Assembly: GCF_004331435.1 (NCBI RefSeq)
Contig: NZ_SJKA01000002.1
Coordinates: 372,001 to 436,000, forward strand
Direction: 5' to 3'
Origin: Kribbella sindirgiensis
GTDB lineage: Bacteria; Actinomycetota; Actinomycetes; Propionibacteriales; Kribbellaceae
Length of the DNA: 64,000 nt
The position numbers were made by a program, and so were the translations under genes. Numbering within the stretch: the stretch's first letter is position 1; every line of letters begins with the position of its first letter. Under the pieces are notes generated by a model. The model ran no database searches. It saw nothing but the letters and a program-made list of their open reading frames with translations, and had not been told where the DNA came from. This document shows, in pieces, positions 51,460 through 60,235 of the stretch.

Positions 51460-52084
51460 GACTGGGCACAGGCAATAGCGGCTCTTGTGACCGATGCGTG
51501 GGCGGCGATCAACCCGGTCCGGGATCAGGGAACAGGCAATGGTGGGTAGGCACCTGGTATTACCTGTCCCCAGTCACCATTGCCTGTTCCCAGTCCCCAG
51601 TGCGTGCTCTCGGTGCGTGTCCTCGGTTGCCGCTATCGGTCGGGTGTATCGAGTCGTGGGTTTCGGCAGTGTCCCTTGACGGTGTGTTGTGTCGTCGGAG
51701 CGGGTGAGCTGTCTTGTTGGGAAGGAAACGGTCGGGCGATCTGCAACGTTGTTTCCCCGCTGTTCGGGATTCGCCCCGGGGTCGGGCAGCAGAGCAGAAC
51801 CACACCTGCCCACCCACGACTTCCCCGGGGCACGACTTACCGGGGGCCGCGGGGCTCCCCGAACTGGTTTGGGGAGCCCTGTGCAGCGACCTGGGTTTGC
51901 CGGGGGGGTGCGGCGGCTCGGCAGGTAGAGCACCGGTGGGACGCCGTACGCGCCGGGCGCGGTCACGCTCAGGTGCACTACCCAGCCCCTCGACACGTCC
52001 TGTCGAGAACGCATACTCCGCCGCCCGGACCGTGCCAACCACCCAGATATCAGTCACAAGAGCCGCAATAGCCTGTTCCCAGTC
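51460..52084. repeat. 625-bp non-coding element with terminal inverted repeats and iterated 16-bp motif
   Basis: The ends, 51460-51491 and 52053-52084, are 32-bp inverted repeats matching at 29 positions. A 16-bp motif close to ACTGGGAACAGGCAAT occurs five times: plus strand at 51461 and 51525, minus strand at 51559-51574, 51579-51594 and 52068-52083. A perfect 17-bp hairpin (51528-51544 with 51575-51591) lies near the left end. Further inside are a 16-bp tandem repeat (CACGACTTCCCCGGGG-like, 51815-51846) and a hairpin GGGGCTCCCC/GGGGAGCCC near 51850-51880. No convincing gene is present. It fills the space between a Rieske oxygenase gene and an NmrA-like gene and may be a MITE-like or protein-binding element. 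Confidence 0.75.
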
Positions 52085-52102
52085 CCCAGCGTCTGTCTCC
52101 AG

Positions 52103-52711
52103 TCAGTACCCCAGCGTGAAGCGGCGGCCGGTGTGGGCCGGCTTCTCCACCTCGTCGATCAGGGCTACTGCGTAGTCCTCGGCGGAGATGTTGGTGCCGA
52201 CCGGCTCGTCGAGGCCGAGGCGGAAGGTGCCGGTGCGCTCGCCCGGGGCGATCACGAAGGCCGGGGAGAGCATGGTCCAGTTCACATCGCTCGCGCGCAG
52301 GTTCTCGAGTGCCTGCGAGACGGTGAGCGACTCGTTCTTGTAGTCGGCCGGGAACTCCGGGCCGTCGACCACCCGGTTGCCGTCGACCACCAGGCTGCCG
52401 GCGCCGCCGACCACGAACAGCCGGGTCGCCGTCCCCCGCACCGCGGCGATCAGGGTGTCGACCGCGTCCAGGTACTCCTGGTGGTCTCCGCCGGTCCGGC
52501 TCGGCCCGATCGCCGCGACCAGTACATCCGAGTCCGCCGCCAGTTCCTTGGCCGCGGCCACGTCGTTCGCGCTCCCCTGCACCGCGCGGACGCCGTCCGG
52601 AAGTTCGCCGCCCGAGCGCGTCACGCCGGTCACCTCGTGCCCGCGGCCCACCGCCTCGGCCGCCACCCGGCTACCGACCATGCCACTCGCGCCGAACACC
52701 GCGATCTTCAT
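52103..52711 (-). CDS. NAD(P)-binding NmrA-like oxidoreductase
   Basis: A 202-residue SDR-related protein with Rossmann site VFGASGMVGSRVAAEA. VLVAAIGPSRTGGDHQEYLD and LFVVGGAGSLVV are typical of YwnB/NmrA-like flavin- or redox-linked proteins; the usual catalytic Tyr-Lys pair is not obvious, suggesting a redox-sensing or reductase role. The ATG at 52711 has AAGGAG six bases upstream. It is divergent from an HxlR regulator, a common pairing in which the regulator controls the oxidoreductase. Confidence 0.87.
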   Translation of the reverse strand: MKIAVFGASGMVGSRVAAEAVGRGHEVTGVTRSGGELPDGVRAVQGSANDVAAAKELAADSDVLVAAIGPSRTGGDHQEYLDAVDTLIAAVRGTATRLFVVGGAGSLVVDGNRVVDGPEFPADYKNESLTVSQALENLRASDVNWTMLSPAFVIAPGERTGTFRLGLDEPVGTNISAEDYAVALIDEVEKPAHTGRRFTLGY

Positions 52712-52788
52712 CTCTGCTCCTTGTCTGTTGACCTGACCTCGACGGTATCCATTGGTAACTGGCTACTTCAACGTGCTATAAGTACCTT
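52712..52788. promoter_or_regulatory. Divergent NmrA-like / HxlR promoter region
   Basis: Contains TGGTAACTGGCTACTT and, inverted, AAGTACCTTGTGGTAACC, giving spaced GTTACC/GGTAAC half-sites usual for HxlR operators. TATAAG (52777-52782) ends six bases before the HxlR GTG. Confidence 0.55.
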
Positions 52789-53148
52789 GTGGTAACCAAA
52801 GGCAACGCGTTCGACCCGAACTGCCCGACCCGCACGATCCTCGACCGGATCGGCGACAAGTGGACGGTGCTCGTCGTCCTGAGCCTGCGCAGCGGCCCGC
52901 TCCGCTTCACCGAGCTCCGCGACCGCATCGGTCAGGTCGCGCCGAAGGTCCTCACCCAGACCCTGCGCCGGATGGAACGCGACGGCCTGATCACCCGGGA
53001 GGTCTACCCGGAGATCCCGCCGAAGGTCGTCTACACCCTGACCCCGATGGGCGCGTCCCTGATCGGACCGATCAGCGTGATCACCGACTGGGCCGAAACC
53101 CACCTCCCCGCGATCACGAAGGCACAGGCGGCGTACGACGGCGTCTGA
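52789..53148 (+). CDS. HxlR family winged-helix regulator
   Basis: A 119-residue HxlR/MarR-like repressor. CPTRTILDRIGDKWTVLVVL is the family signature with the conserved Cys near residue 13, often the thiol sensor in quinone- or aldehyde-responsive members. KVLTQTLRRMERDGLITREV is the recognition helix and wing. GTG 52789 is used; the -10 box six bases upstream suggests a leaderless mRNA. It likely controls the divergent NmrA-like gene in response to electrophiles (inference from the pairing). Confidence 0.88.
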   Translation: MVTKGNAFDPNCPTRTILDRIGDKWTVLVVLSLRSGPLRFTELRDRIGQVAPKVLTQTLRRMERDGLITREVYPEIPPKVVYTLTPMGASLIGPISVITDWAETHLPAITKAQAAYDGV

Positions 53149-53231
53149 AATCGTCCGTTTCCGCGCTCAACCTTTACGCTCCGCTCGGGCATCACAAGTC
53201 TGACCGAGTTGAACGAGATGGGGGGCTGGGG

Positions 53232-53750
53232 ATGGACCCAGGACGCGACCACGAATTCGCAGAGTTCGTGGACGGGAGATTTACCGCACTGCAGCGGTTC
53301 GGCTACCTGCTGACCGGTGAGTGGCATCTGGCCGAGGACCTGGTGCAGACCGCGCTGACCAAGGTGTGGTTCCACCGCAACTCCTTGCGGAGCGGCAACG
53401 CGCTGGAGAGTTACACGCGGACCGTGATGGTGAACACCAGCACGCAGTGGTGGCGGCGGAAGTGGCGCGGCGAGACGCCGACCGAACAGTTGCCCGAGGC
53501 GCCGTCCCACGAGCAGTACGGCTCGGTCGACGACCGGGATCTGTTGCTGCGGGCACTGGCCACACTCCCCCGCCGTACGCGTGCAGCGCTGGTCCTGCGG
53601 TACTTCGAGGACCTGCCGGAGGCCGAGATCGCCCAGATCATGGGCTGCTCGGTCGGCACCGTGAAGTCGAGCGTCTCCCGCGGGCTGGCCAAGCTCCGCG
53701 AGCACCACCTCGTCGCCGCCGTTTCCGCTCCGGCCCAGAAGGAGGGCTGA
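53232..53750 (+). CDS. RNA polymerase sigma-70 factor, SigE family (ECF)
   Basis: A 172-residue extracytoplasmic-function sigma factor of the actinobacterial SigE group. Region 2 spans about residues 10-75 (LQRFGYLLTGEWHLAEDLVQ, ALTKVW) and region 4 about 105-160 (LPRRTRAALVLRYFEDLPEA, then IMGCSVGTVKSSVSRGLAKL). The ATG at 53232 is preceded by a G-rich run but no clear ribosome site. The gene 3 bp downstream encodes a membrane protein that may serve as its anti-sigma partner. Confidence 0.9.
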   Translation: MDPGRDHEFAEFVDGRFTALQRFGYLLTGEWHLAEDLVQTALTKVWFHRNSLRSGNALESYTRTVMVNTSTQWWRRKWRGETPTEQLPEAPSHEQYGSVDDRDLLLRALATLPRRTRAALVLRYFEDLPEAEIAQIMGCSVGTVKSSVSRGLAKLREHHLVAAVSAPAQKEG

Positions 53751-53753
53751 ATC

Positions 53754-54530
53754 ATGACCGACGATCTCAAGCAGCAGTTCGAGCGGCTCGTCGCCGATCC
53801 GCCGCCGCCCAGTACAGTCCCGAGCGAGTCCGTATTCGCGCGAGTCCGTTCGGTACGGCGTCGTCGTACCGCCGGTGCGTTGACCCTGGCCGCCGCCGCG
53901 GTGGTCGCCGTCGCCGTTGCCACGAGCAACCTCACGGACATCGGCAGCAGCCCGCCGGTCACCAACACCCCGAGCGCACCGGTGACGATCGTCACCGGCC
54001 CCCCGACCAGCACACAGTCGACGGTGGCACCGACCACGACCGGAACGACCACGCACGGGACGACGACCGGCACGCCGGGCGCCGGGACCACCCAGGGCAC
54101 CGTGAAGCCGACGGGCACGACGACAACGGGAGCCGGCACCACGAACACGCCACCGCCGGTCCAGCCGATCCAAGTCGGTGTCGTGCTCAAGCCGACCGTC
54201 ACCGGCCGCACCGTCGCGGTGAAGGTGACTGTCTCGGGCACCGTCATCGTGCCCACGGTCGACGGGAAGAACCTGCCCGCCGGCACGTCGTTCCTCAACC
54301 TGTCCGGGGGCACGAACTACTACTGGGGCGATGGCGACCAGGGCGGTTCGGACGGCGGTTCGGCCGGATGCGGTGGTACGACGCGGAAGACCGGTCGCGA
54401 GACGTACTCGATCGAGACGCACACCTACGCGAAGCCGGGCACGTACACGCTGCGCTACGAAGTGCGGTACTGCACCGCCAAGAACAGGGCGTTCACGTTC
54501 ACCAAGACCATCAAGGTGACGGTCAAATAG
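53754..54530 (+). CDS. Membrane protein with Thr-rich stalk and PKD-like domain, possible anti-sigma partner
   Basis: A 258-residue protein: a 40-residue cytoplasmic N-terminus with an Arg-rich end ([10 protein letters not shown]), one membrane helix (about 41-58), a Thr/Gly/Pro-rich extracytoplasmic stalk (about 65-135), and a C-terminal PKD-like beta-sandwich with [10 protein letters not shown] and [16 protein letters not shown]. Two or three cysteines lie in the outer domain. The location right behind a SigE-type sigma gene suggests an anti-sigma or sensing role, but no zinc-binding HxxxCxxC motif is present. The stop overlaps the convergent ispH gene by 8 bp. Confidence 0.7.
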   Translation: MTDDLKQQFERLVADPPPPSTVPSESVFARVRSVRRRRTAGALTLAAAAVVAVAVATSNLTDIGSSPPVTNTPSAPVTIVTGPPTSTQSTVAPTTTGTTTHGTTTGTPGAGTTQGTVKPTGTTTTGAGTTNTPPPVQPIQVGVVLKPTVTGRTVAVKVTVSGTVIVPTVDGKNLPAGTSFLNLSGGTNYYWGDGDQGGSDGGSAGCGGTTRKTGRETYSIETHTYAKPGTYTLRYEVRYCTAKNRAFTFTKTIKVTVK

Positions 54531-55551
54531 TCCAGGCGTGGTCGGAGGTGCCGGTGGTGGGGAGACCGGCTGCCTTCAGGTCGGCGCGGAGGTCGCGGGG
54601 GAGGGCGAAGGTCAGGCTCTCCTCCGCGGTCGTGATCTCCTGGACGTCGCCGTACCCGCGCTCGGCCAGCCGGCGCAGGACGTCGCGGACCAGGACTTCC
54701 GGCACGCTCGCGCCGCTGCTGACGCCGACCGAGTCGACACCGTCCAGCCAGGCGTCGTCGATCTCGTCGGCGTAGTCGACCAGGTAGCCGGCCTTCGCGC
54801 CGTGCTCGACCGCGACCTCGACCAGGCGCACCGAGTTCGACGAGTTCCGGGAGCCGACGACGATCATCAGGTCGGCTTCCGGGGCCAGCTTCTTGACCGC
54901 GGCCTGGCGGTTCTGGGTGGCGTAGCAGATGTCGTCACTCGGCGGGTCCTGCAGGTGCGGGAACCGCTCGCGCAGGCGCCGTACCGTCTCCATCGTCTCG
55001 TCGACCGACAGCGTGGTCTGCGACAGCCAGACGACCTTCTCGGGGTCGCGGACGGTGACGTTCGGTACGTCGTCCGGGCCGTCGACCAGCGTCACGTGCT
55101 TCGGGGCCTCGCCGGAGGTGCCGATGACCTCCTCGTGCCCCTCGTGGCCGATCAGCAGGATGTCGTAGTCGGTCGCGGCGAACCGCTTCGCTTCGTGGTG
55201 CACCTTGGTGACCAGCGGGCAGGTCGCGTCGATGGTCTTCAGCTGCCGCGCGGCCGCCTCCTCGTGCACCACCGGGGCGACGCCGTGCGCGGAGAAGATG
55301 ACGGTCTCGCCCTCGGGCACCTCGTCGGTCTCGTCGACGAAGATCGCACCACGCTTCTGCAGCGTCTCGACGACGTACTTGTTGTGCACGATCTCCTTGC
55401 GCACGTAGACCGGCGGCCCGTACAGGTCGAGCGCCTTCTCCACCGCCACCACGGCCCGGTCCACACCCGCGCAGTACCCACGCGGCGCGGCCAGCAGCAC
55501 ACGCTTCGTCGTCGTACCGATGGCGTCAGGTTGAGGAGTCACGGTGCCCAT
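54523..55551 (-). CDS. ispH: 4-hydroxy-3-methylbut-2-enyl diphosphate reductase
   Basis: IspH (LytB), 342 residues, the last enzyme of the MEP isoprenoid pathway, making IPP and DMAPP. Its [4Fe-4S] cluster is held by C27 ([11 protein letters not shown]), C111 ([12 protein letters not shown]) and C209 ([11 protein letters not shown]); the catalytic Glu lies in the region after FSAHGV. The ATG at 55551 is the first start close to the conserved beginning; the frame continues far upstream only as a shadow of other genes. In actinobacteria it commonly neighbours xseAB and ychF, as here. Confidence 0.97.
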   Translation of the reverse strand: MGTVTPQPDAIGTTTKRVLLAAPRGYCAGVDRAVVAVEKALDLYGPPVYVRKEIVHNKYVVETLQKRGAIFVDETDEVPEGETVIFSAHGVAPVVHEEAAARQLKTIDATCPLVTKVHHEAKRFAATDYDILLIGHEGHEEVIGTSGEAPKHVTLVDGPDDVPNVTVRDPEKVVWLSQTTLSVDETMETVRRLRERFPHLQDPPSDDICYATQNRQAAVKKLAPEADLMIVVGSRNSSNSVRLVEVAVEHGAKAGYLVDYADEIDDAWLDGVDSVGVSSGASVPEVLVRDVLRRLAERGYGDVQEITTAEESLTFALPRDLRADLKAAGLPTTGTSDHAWTI

Positions 55552-55565
55552 CGTACGGGCCGCGT

Positions 55566-55976
55566 TCACACCCGCCGGAGCTGGACCAGATGGCCGATCG
55601 TCAGTCCGAGACCACACAAAGTCAGCGCCAGCCCGGCATTCCCGAAGGATGTCAGGCCCGGATGGTCCGACCCGGTCCCCGGCTTCGTGATCAGCATCAC
55701 GGCGATCAGCACCGTGAAGATCGCGATCACGACCGGTGGGCCGGCTGTGGTCGCGGGCCGCAGGGTCGCCCAGGCGAGCGCGACGACCAGGCCGAACATC
55801 ATCATCAACCCCAGAACCGCCGGGCCCCCGGCCGGTCGTGCGGCCGTCTCCCACAGCGTCCCGTAGGTGCCCTCGAGGATCGGCTGGAACGCGATCACGA
55901 CACAGACCACGGCCAGCGGGCCGTACAGCCGGGCATAGCCGGCCGCGATCCGTTCCTTGGCCACGTGCGGCTCCAC
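55566..55976 (-). CDS. Hypothetical membrane protein upstream of ispH
   Basis: A 136-residue protein with four predicted helices: [54 protein letters not shown] and [18 protein letters not shown]. No known domain recognised. The GTG at 55976 was selected because a strong GAGGAGG stands six bases before it; an upstream ATG at 56009 lacks one. It lies 14 bp before ispH on the same strand and is probably co-transcribed with it. Confidence 0.72.
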   Translation of the reverse strand: MEPHVAKERIAAGYARLYGPLAVVCVVIAFQPILEGTYGTLWETAARPAGGPAVLGLMMMFGLVVALAWATLRPATTAGPPVVIAIFTVLIAVMLITKPGTGSDHPGLTSFGNAGLALTLCGLGLTIGHLVQLRRV

Positions 55977-56120
55977 GTCGTACCTCCTCGTACCGTGCCG
56001 GCGAAACATCCAGCATGACGGCCGAAAGGGTCGAGGGCGGGTGGGTTGCCACGGGCAACGTACGTCGGGGAGCCGTCCGCCCTGTCCGGACGGCTCCTCC
56101 GCGGGAGGTGTACCTGCTGT

Positions 56121-56618
56121 TCAAGAATCGCGTGGAAACGCCTTGTGTGCAAAGGGTTTTCGGACCCACTCCCGCAGTACGGCGAAATGCTGATCGGTCA
56201 GCCCGGCGCGCGCGTCGACCGGAAGGATCAAAGCCTGCGGGAACCGGGCTCGCTCGGACTCCCCCACCTCGTCGTCCACCCACGCGAACGGACGGTCGCC
56301 CACCCAGTCCGCGACGTACGGCGCCTTCCAGGACCCCCGGCGTACCGGCGCGCGATCGGGCCAGAGAATCGTCGGCAGCTCAGGCAGACCGAGCAACGGT
56401 CCGAGCAGGCGGTTGGCGCCGTGCTCCCAACTGCTGGCCCACACCAGGTCGAAACTGTCCGCGAGCGCGTTGAGCTGCACCCCATGCACCGGATTGAGCA
56501 GAACCCGCCAGGTCTTCGCCCCTTCAGTGATCTCGTGCCGCTCGTACCCCGGCGGCACCCCGTCGGCCCGGTGCGGGTTCAGCGGACCGTCGAAATCCAG
56601 CAGGAGGAGTGGACGCAT
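56121..56618 (-). CDS. HAD-like hydrolase domain protein
   Basis: A 165-residue protein of the HAD superfamily, of the group also found in 'Swiss Army knife' RNA-repair proteins. Motif 1 is [12 protein letters not shown] (DxDG); [13 protein letters not shown] carries motif 2 (the S/T), and FAWVDDEVG is motif 4. Such proteins are probable 3'-phosphatases or nucleotide phosphatases. It is divergent from xseA with a 46-bp gap. TAACGT stands exactly six bases before the ATG, so its message should be leaderless. Confidence 0.85.
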   Translation of the reverse strand: MRPLLLLDFDGPLNPHRADGVPPGYERHEITEGAKTWRVLLNPVHGVQLNALADSFDLVWASSWEHGANRLLGPLLGLPELPTILWPDRAPVRRGSWKAPYVADWVGDRPFAWVDDEVGESERARFPQALILPVDARAGLTDQHFAVLREWVRKPFAHKAFPRDS

Positions 56619-56664
56619 TACTCAACGTTAGGGAATGTCGGTGCGGGGTCGTAGGGTCTGGGGC

Positions 56665-57879
56665 GTGGCTTTGGAGACCTCGCCGGAAGCGCCTGCGGCC
56701 GTCCGGACGATCGCGAACGGGATCGCGAGCTGGATCAACCAGCTCGGTGCCGTGTGGGTCGAGGGGCAGCTGACGGACGTCTCGATCGGGCGCGGTACGA
56801 CGACGGTCTTCGGGACGCTGCGGGACACCGACGCGGACATCTCGTTGCGGTTCACCTGCAACCGGCGGGTGTTCGAGGCGGTCGACGTCCACGACGGCTC
56901 GCGGGTGCTGGTGCACGCCAAGCCGAACTTCTTCGCCCGCCGCGGCACGCTCGCGCTCGCCGTCAACGAGATCCGCCACGTCGGGATCGGCGAGCTGCTG
57001 GCCCGGATCGAGCGGCTGAAACAGCTGCTCGCCGCCGAAGGCCTGTTCGAGCCGTACCGGAAGCGGAAGCTGCCGTTCCTCCCGCACACGATCGGGCTGA
57101 TCTGCGGACGGGATTCGGCGGCCGAGCGCGACGTACTGGAGAACGCCAAGCGGCGGTGGCCGGCGGTCGCGTTCCGGATCGAGTACGCGTCGGTGCAGGG
57201 GCCGTCGGCGGCCGCTGAGGTGATGACCGCGCTGCGGAAGCTGGACGCTGACGACGCGGTCGAGGTGATCGTGATCGCGCGCGGCGGCGGGTCGCTGGAG
57301 GATCTGCTGCCGTTCTCCGACGAGGGCCTGATCCGGGCGGTGTCGAAGACGGGTACGCCGGTGGTGAGCGCGATCGGGCACGAGCCGGACTCACCGCTGC
57401 TCGACCTGGTCGCGGACCTGCGGGCGTCGACGCCGACCGACGCGGCGAAGCGGATCGTGCCGGACGTGCGCGAGGAACTCGACGGCGTGCGGCAGTTGCG
57501 CGAACGCGGCCTGCGGGCGATCCGGTCCTGGCTGGACCGCGAGACGCACGCGCTGGCGGCGATCCGTTCCCGGCCGGCGCTGGCGGCGCCGGTGTCCGAC
57601 CTGCAGCGACGGTCCGACGAGATCGCGGCCCTGGTCGAGCGCAATCGGCGGACGCTCACCCATCGGCTCGACCGGGCGAGCGACGACATCACGCACCGGT
57701 TGGCGAGCGTACGGGCGTTGTCCCCGAAGGCGACGCTCGAACGCGGGTACTCCGTGCTGCAGTTGGCCGACGGCACCGCCGTACGGGAAGTGGCGCAGGT
57801 GGCGCCGGGTGACCTGCTGCAGGCGCGCGTCAGTGACGGCCGCTTCGCGGTCGAAGTCAAGTCCGAGGAGGACCAGTGA
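56665..57879 (+). CDS. xseA: Exodeoxyribonuclease VII large subunit
   Basis: XseA, 404 residues. With XseB it degrades single-stranded DNA into oligonucleotides in mismatch and damage processing. An N-terminal OB-fold ([20 protein letters not shown]) is followed by the catalytic core ([52 protein letters not shown]), a coiled coil, and a short tail ([15 protein letters not shown]). The GTG 56665 start gives the family's standard MALETSPE beginning; TAGGGT lies seven bases upstream as a -10 box. A longer reading from ATG 56635 is less likely. Overlaps xseB. Confidence 0.96.
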   Translation: MALETSPEAPAAVRTIANGIASWINQLGAVWVEGQLTDVSIGRGTTTVFGTLRDTDADISLRFTCNRRVFEAVDVHDGSRVLVHAKPNFFARRGTLALAVNEIRHVGIGELLARIERLKQLLAAEGLFEPYRKRKLPFLPHTIGLICGRDSAAERDVLENAKRRWPAVAFRIEYASVQGPSAAAEVMTALRKLDADDAVEVIVIARGGGSLEDLLPFSDEGLIRAVSKTGTPVVSAIGHEPDSPLLDLVADLRASTPTDAAKRIVPDVREELDGVRQLRERGLRAIRSWLDRETHALAAIRSRPALAAPVSDLQRRSDEIAALVERNRRTLTHRLDRASDDITHRLASVRALSPKATLERGYSVLQLADGTAVREVAQVAPGDLLQARVSDGRFAVEVKSEEDQ

Positions 57880-58091
57880 GCGGCGACCGACCCGAGATGA
57901 CCTACGAACAGGCCCGCGAGGAGCTTGTCGAGGTCGTCCGCAAACTCGAAGCCGGCGGCACCAGCCTCGAAGAATCCCTCGCCCTGTGGGAACGCGGCGA
58001 AGAACTGGCCGGCACCTGCCAACGCTGGCTGGACGGCGCCCGCGAACGCCTCACCAAAGCCCAGGCCGCCCAGGAAGAGAAGTCCAACTGA
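57876..58091 (+). CDS. xseB: Exodeoxyribonuclease VII small subunit
   Basis: XseB, 71 residues, a helical-hairpin partner of Xse[21 protein letters not shown] then [20 protein letters not shown]. Several copies bind each large subunit. GTG 57876 overlaps the xseA stop codon (GTGA). Its stop is embedded in the likely beginning of the next gene. Confidence 0.95.
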   Translation: MSGDRPEMTYEQAREELVEVVRKLEAGGTSLEESLALWERGEELAGTCQRWLDGARERLTKAQAAQEEKSN

Positions 58092-58600
58092 TCTCCGAGC
58101 TGACGACTCGGGCAGCTCGGGCCTCGGACCTGTTGGGGGCTGCCGAGGCTCGGGTGGCCAGCTGGCGAGGTGCTTTCACCGGGCTCGTACCGCAGGACTT
58201 TCTGGACGCGATGGACCCCGGCTCGATCGCGGCCTCCTGGGCGGACAGCATCGCCGCCGGACGGTCTCGGATTCACGTAGCCGTCCTCGGCGAGCAGGTG
58301 ATCGGGTACGCCGGTGTCGGGCCGGAGCGTGATGAGTCCGCCCCACCGAACACCGGGGAGCTGTACGCGCTCTTCGTTCACCCCGACCACTGGGGAGCCG
58401 GCGCCGGACGCGCCTTGACAGACGCCGCCTGTGCCGATCTCCGCGACGCCGGATGCATCAATGTCCGTCTTTGGGTGCTCGAGGCAAATATCCGCGCGCG
58501 CCGCTTCTACACGCGCTACGGCTTCACGGAAACACCCGACCGCACCCACTCCTCGCTCGGTGACCTCCCCGAGATCAGGCTGACCGCACCCCTGGCGTGA
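58088..58600 (+). CDS. GNAT family N-acetyltransferase with a non-canonical start
   Basis: A GNAT acetyltransferase of about 170 residues. [20 protein letters not shown] is the usual first part, [20 protein letters not shown] holds the acetyl-CoA loop, and [13 protein letters not shown] the last strand. In this frame no ATG, GTG or TTG lies before the conserved N-terminus. The best candidate is CTG 58088, which overlaps the xseB stop as CTGA with a GGAAGAGAAG ribosome site about eight bases upstream. TTG near 58127 would cut off the first strand. It is translationally coupled to xseB if this reading is correct. Confidence 0.75.
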   Translation: MISELTTRAARASDLLGAAEARVASWRGAFTGLVPQDFLDAMDPGSIAASWADSIAAGRSRIHVAVLGEQVIGYAGVGPERDESAPPNTGELYALFVHPDHWGAGAGRALTDAACADLRDAGCINVRLWVLEANIRARRFYTRYGFTETPDRTHSSLGDLPEIRLTAPLA

Positions 58601-58653
58601 AGGCCGTCACCGGCCAGGCGAGCGACATGATCACGATCAAAGGCAGGTTCTGA

Positions 58654-59280
58654 TCAGGCGGGTAGCAGGCTTGTTGCTACTGCTTGGAGGCCGGTTTTCA
58701 GGCGGGTGAGGTCGTAGCCCTGTTCGCGGAGGGCGTTGTGCAGGTCGGCTGCTAGCGGTGCCAGCAGGACGTGCGCCGTGTAGTCGGCGTCGAGTTCGGG
58801 GCGTGCGGCTTCGATCAGGTGAGACAGGTGGCGGTGCCAGAGGTGGTACGAGCCGATGCGGTAGCGCGCGCCGTCCGACGCGTTCTCGCTGTCCATGAAC
58901 AGCGCGACGTGGCGATCGAGTAGGTCGAGGTACGCGTCGAGGAACGCCATCACCCGGACGACGGGCGGCGCGCCCGGCCCGAGCGGCGGCGGGCCGCTGA
59001 TGATCTTCGCCTGCAGTTCCTGCTCGCGCTCGTCGAGCAGCGCGACCGCCAGGCCGGCGCGATCACCGAACCGGCGGAACACGGTCCCCTTCCCCACGCC
59101 CGCTTCCGCGGCGATCGCGTCCAGCGAGACGTTCTTCACGCCCCGCTCGGTGAACAGCCGCTCCGCGGCCTCCAGAACCCGCAGCCGGTTGCGTCGCGCA
59201 TCAGCCCGTTCCGGCCGCGGCTCCCCCACGACCGGCAGACTCCGTTGTAAAGCGGACCGCGGTCCGGTACTGTCGTTCAT
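58654..59280 (-). CDS. TetR family transcriptional regulator
   Basis: A 208-residue TetR-type repressor. The helix-turn-helix is AAERLFTERGVKNVSLDAIA followed by AGVGKGTVFRRFGDR; the rest is a helical ligand-binding domain (for example HVALFMDSENASDGARYRIG). It is divergent from the FMN reductase-SMR efflux operon, whose 38-bp spacer has a palindromic operator overlapping a possible -10 box TACAGT for tetR. A second operator-like palindrome lies inside its first codons, which may mean the true start is the GTG further in (VVGEPRPERAD). Confidence 0.9.
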   Translation of the reverse strand: MNDSTGPRSALQRSLPVVGEPRPERADARRNRLRVLEAAERLFTERGVKNVSLDAIAAEAGVGKGTVFRRFGDRAGLAVALLDEREQELQAKIISGPPPLGPGAPPVVRVMAFLDAYLDLLDRHVALFMDSENASDGARYRIGSYHLWHRHLSHLIEAARPELDADYTAHVLLAPLAADLHNALREQGYDLTRLKTGLQAVATSLLPA

Positions 59281-59298
59281 AAGACGGACTGTAGTCCG
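59253..59298. promoter_or_regulatory. Two TetR operator palindromes
   Basis: CGGACCGCGGTCCG (59253-59266) and CGGACTGTAGTCCG (59285-59298) are perfect 14-bp palindromes with the shared half-site CGGAC. Their centres are 32 bp apart, about three helical turns. The second lies in the divergent spacer and overlaps the likely -10 of tetR; the first lies within the annotated 5' end of tetR. Cooperative binding by TetR is likely. Confidence 0.8.
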
Positions 59299-59318
59299 CT
59301 AAAGACTCAGGAGGAAGC

Positions 59319-59912
59319 ATGAGCAACGCTCGGATCGCGATCGCCTATCACTCGGGCTACGGTCACACCGCGAAGCAGGCCGAAGCGGTGGCCGCGGGCG
59401 CCGCGTCGGTTCCGGGGACAACGACCGATCTGGTGCCGGTGGACGAACTGACCGAGGAGGTCTGGGAGCGGCTGACCGCTGCCGACGCGATCGTCTTCGG
59501 CGCACCGACGTACATGGGGAGCCCGAGTTGGGTGTTCAAGAAGTTCGCCGAGGAGAGCGTGCGGATCTGGGCGGCCGACCTCGGGTGGCGGGACAAGATC
59601 GCGGCCGGTTTCACGAACTCGAAAGCGATGTCCGGCGACAAGCTGAACAGCCTGGTCGATCTGTCCGTGTTCGCCGCGCAGCACGGGATGATCTGGGTCG
59701 GCCTGGACATCTACCCGGGCTGGGCGGAGAGCACCGCGAGCATCGAGGACCTCAACCGGCTCGGTAGCTGGCTCGGCGCGATGGCGCAGTCCGACGCCGA
59801 CCTGTCCGCGGAGAAGGCGCCGCCGGCCACCGACCTGCGGACCGCGGCCGCGCTCGGCGCGCGGGTCGCGACCGTCACGCACCGGCATCTGCGAGGAGCA
59901 CTGGCGGCCTGA
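59319..59912 (+). CDS. Flavodoxin-like NAD(P)H-dependent FMN reductase (WrbA-like)
   Basis: A 197-residue flavodoxin-fold protein: AIAYHSGYGHTAKQAEAVAA is the FMN phosphate loop, VFGAPTYMGSPSWVFKKFAE the second FMN-contact region. It resembles quinone reductase-type WrbA proteins and probably reduces quinones or nitro compounds, preventing radical formation. The ATG has GGAGG five bases upstream. It is the first gene of a two-gene operon with an SMR efflux protein (TGATG overlap), divergently regulated by TetR. Confidence 0.88.
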   Translation: MSNARIAIAYHSGYGHTAKQAEAVAAGAASVPGTTTDLVPVDELTEEVWERLTAADAIVFGAPTYMGSPSWVFKKFAEESVRIWAADLGWRDKIAAGFTNSKAMSGDKLNSLVDLSVFAAQHGMIWVGLDIYPGWAESTASIEDLNRLGSWLGAMAQSDADLSAEKAPPATDLRTAAALGARVATVTHRHLRGALAA

Positions 59913-60232
59913 TGGCGTGGCTCATCCTGCTGGCCGCGGCGGCGTTCGAGATCGCGTTCGCGCTCAGCCTGAAACCGAGCGAGGGCTTCAGCCGGCTGTG
60001 GCCGACGCTCGGCGTGCTCGTGTTCGGCGTGATCTCGGTCGTCCTGCTCGCGAAGACACTCGATCGGCTCCCGGTCGGTACGGCGTACGCGATCTGGACC
60101 GGGATCGGCTCGGTCGGCGTCGTCACCCTCGGCATCGTCCTGTTCCACGAGCCGATCACCCCCACCCGCCTCGCCTGCATCGCCCTCATCGTCACCGGCG
60201 TCGTCGGCCTCCGCCTGGCCGGCGCCGACTAA
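59912..60232 (+). CDS. Small multidrug resistance (SMR) efflux protein
   Basis: A 106-residue four-helix membrane transporter of the EmrE/QacE/SugE type. The essential membrane glutamate is E13 (AAFEIAFALSLK), and LPVGTAYAIWTGIGSVGVV is the family's helix-3 signature. It pumps cations such as quaternary ammonium or guanidinium in exchange for protons as an antiparallel dimer. No second SMR subunit is adjacent. Its start overlaps the FMN reductase stop, and both respond to the TetR protein. Confidence 0.93.
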   Translation: MAWLILLAAAAFEIAFALSLKPSEGFSRLWPTLGVLVFGVISVVLLAKTLDRLPVGTAYAIWTGIGSVGVVTLGIVLFHEPITPTRLACIALIVTGVVGLRLAGAD

Positions 60233-60235
60233 CCA

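Noticed and set aside
51912-51945. tRNA-like stretch (CTCGGCAGGTAGAGCACC) resembling a D-arm
   Set aside because: No matching acceptor stem, anticodon arm or T-loop can be placed around it on either strand.
51714-52175. Open frame of about 150 codons across the repeat element
   Set aside because: The product is low-complexity and resembles no protein family, it runs through the terminal inverted repeat into the antisense side of the NmrA-like gene, and has no ribosome site.
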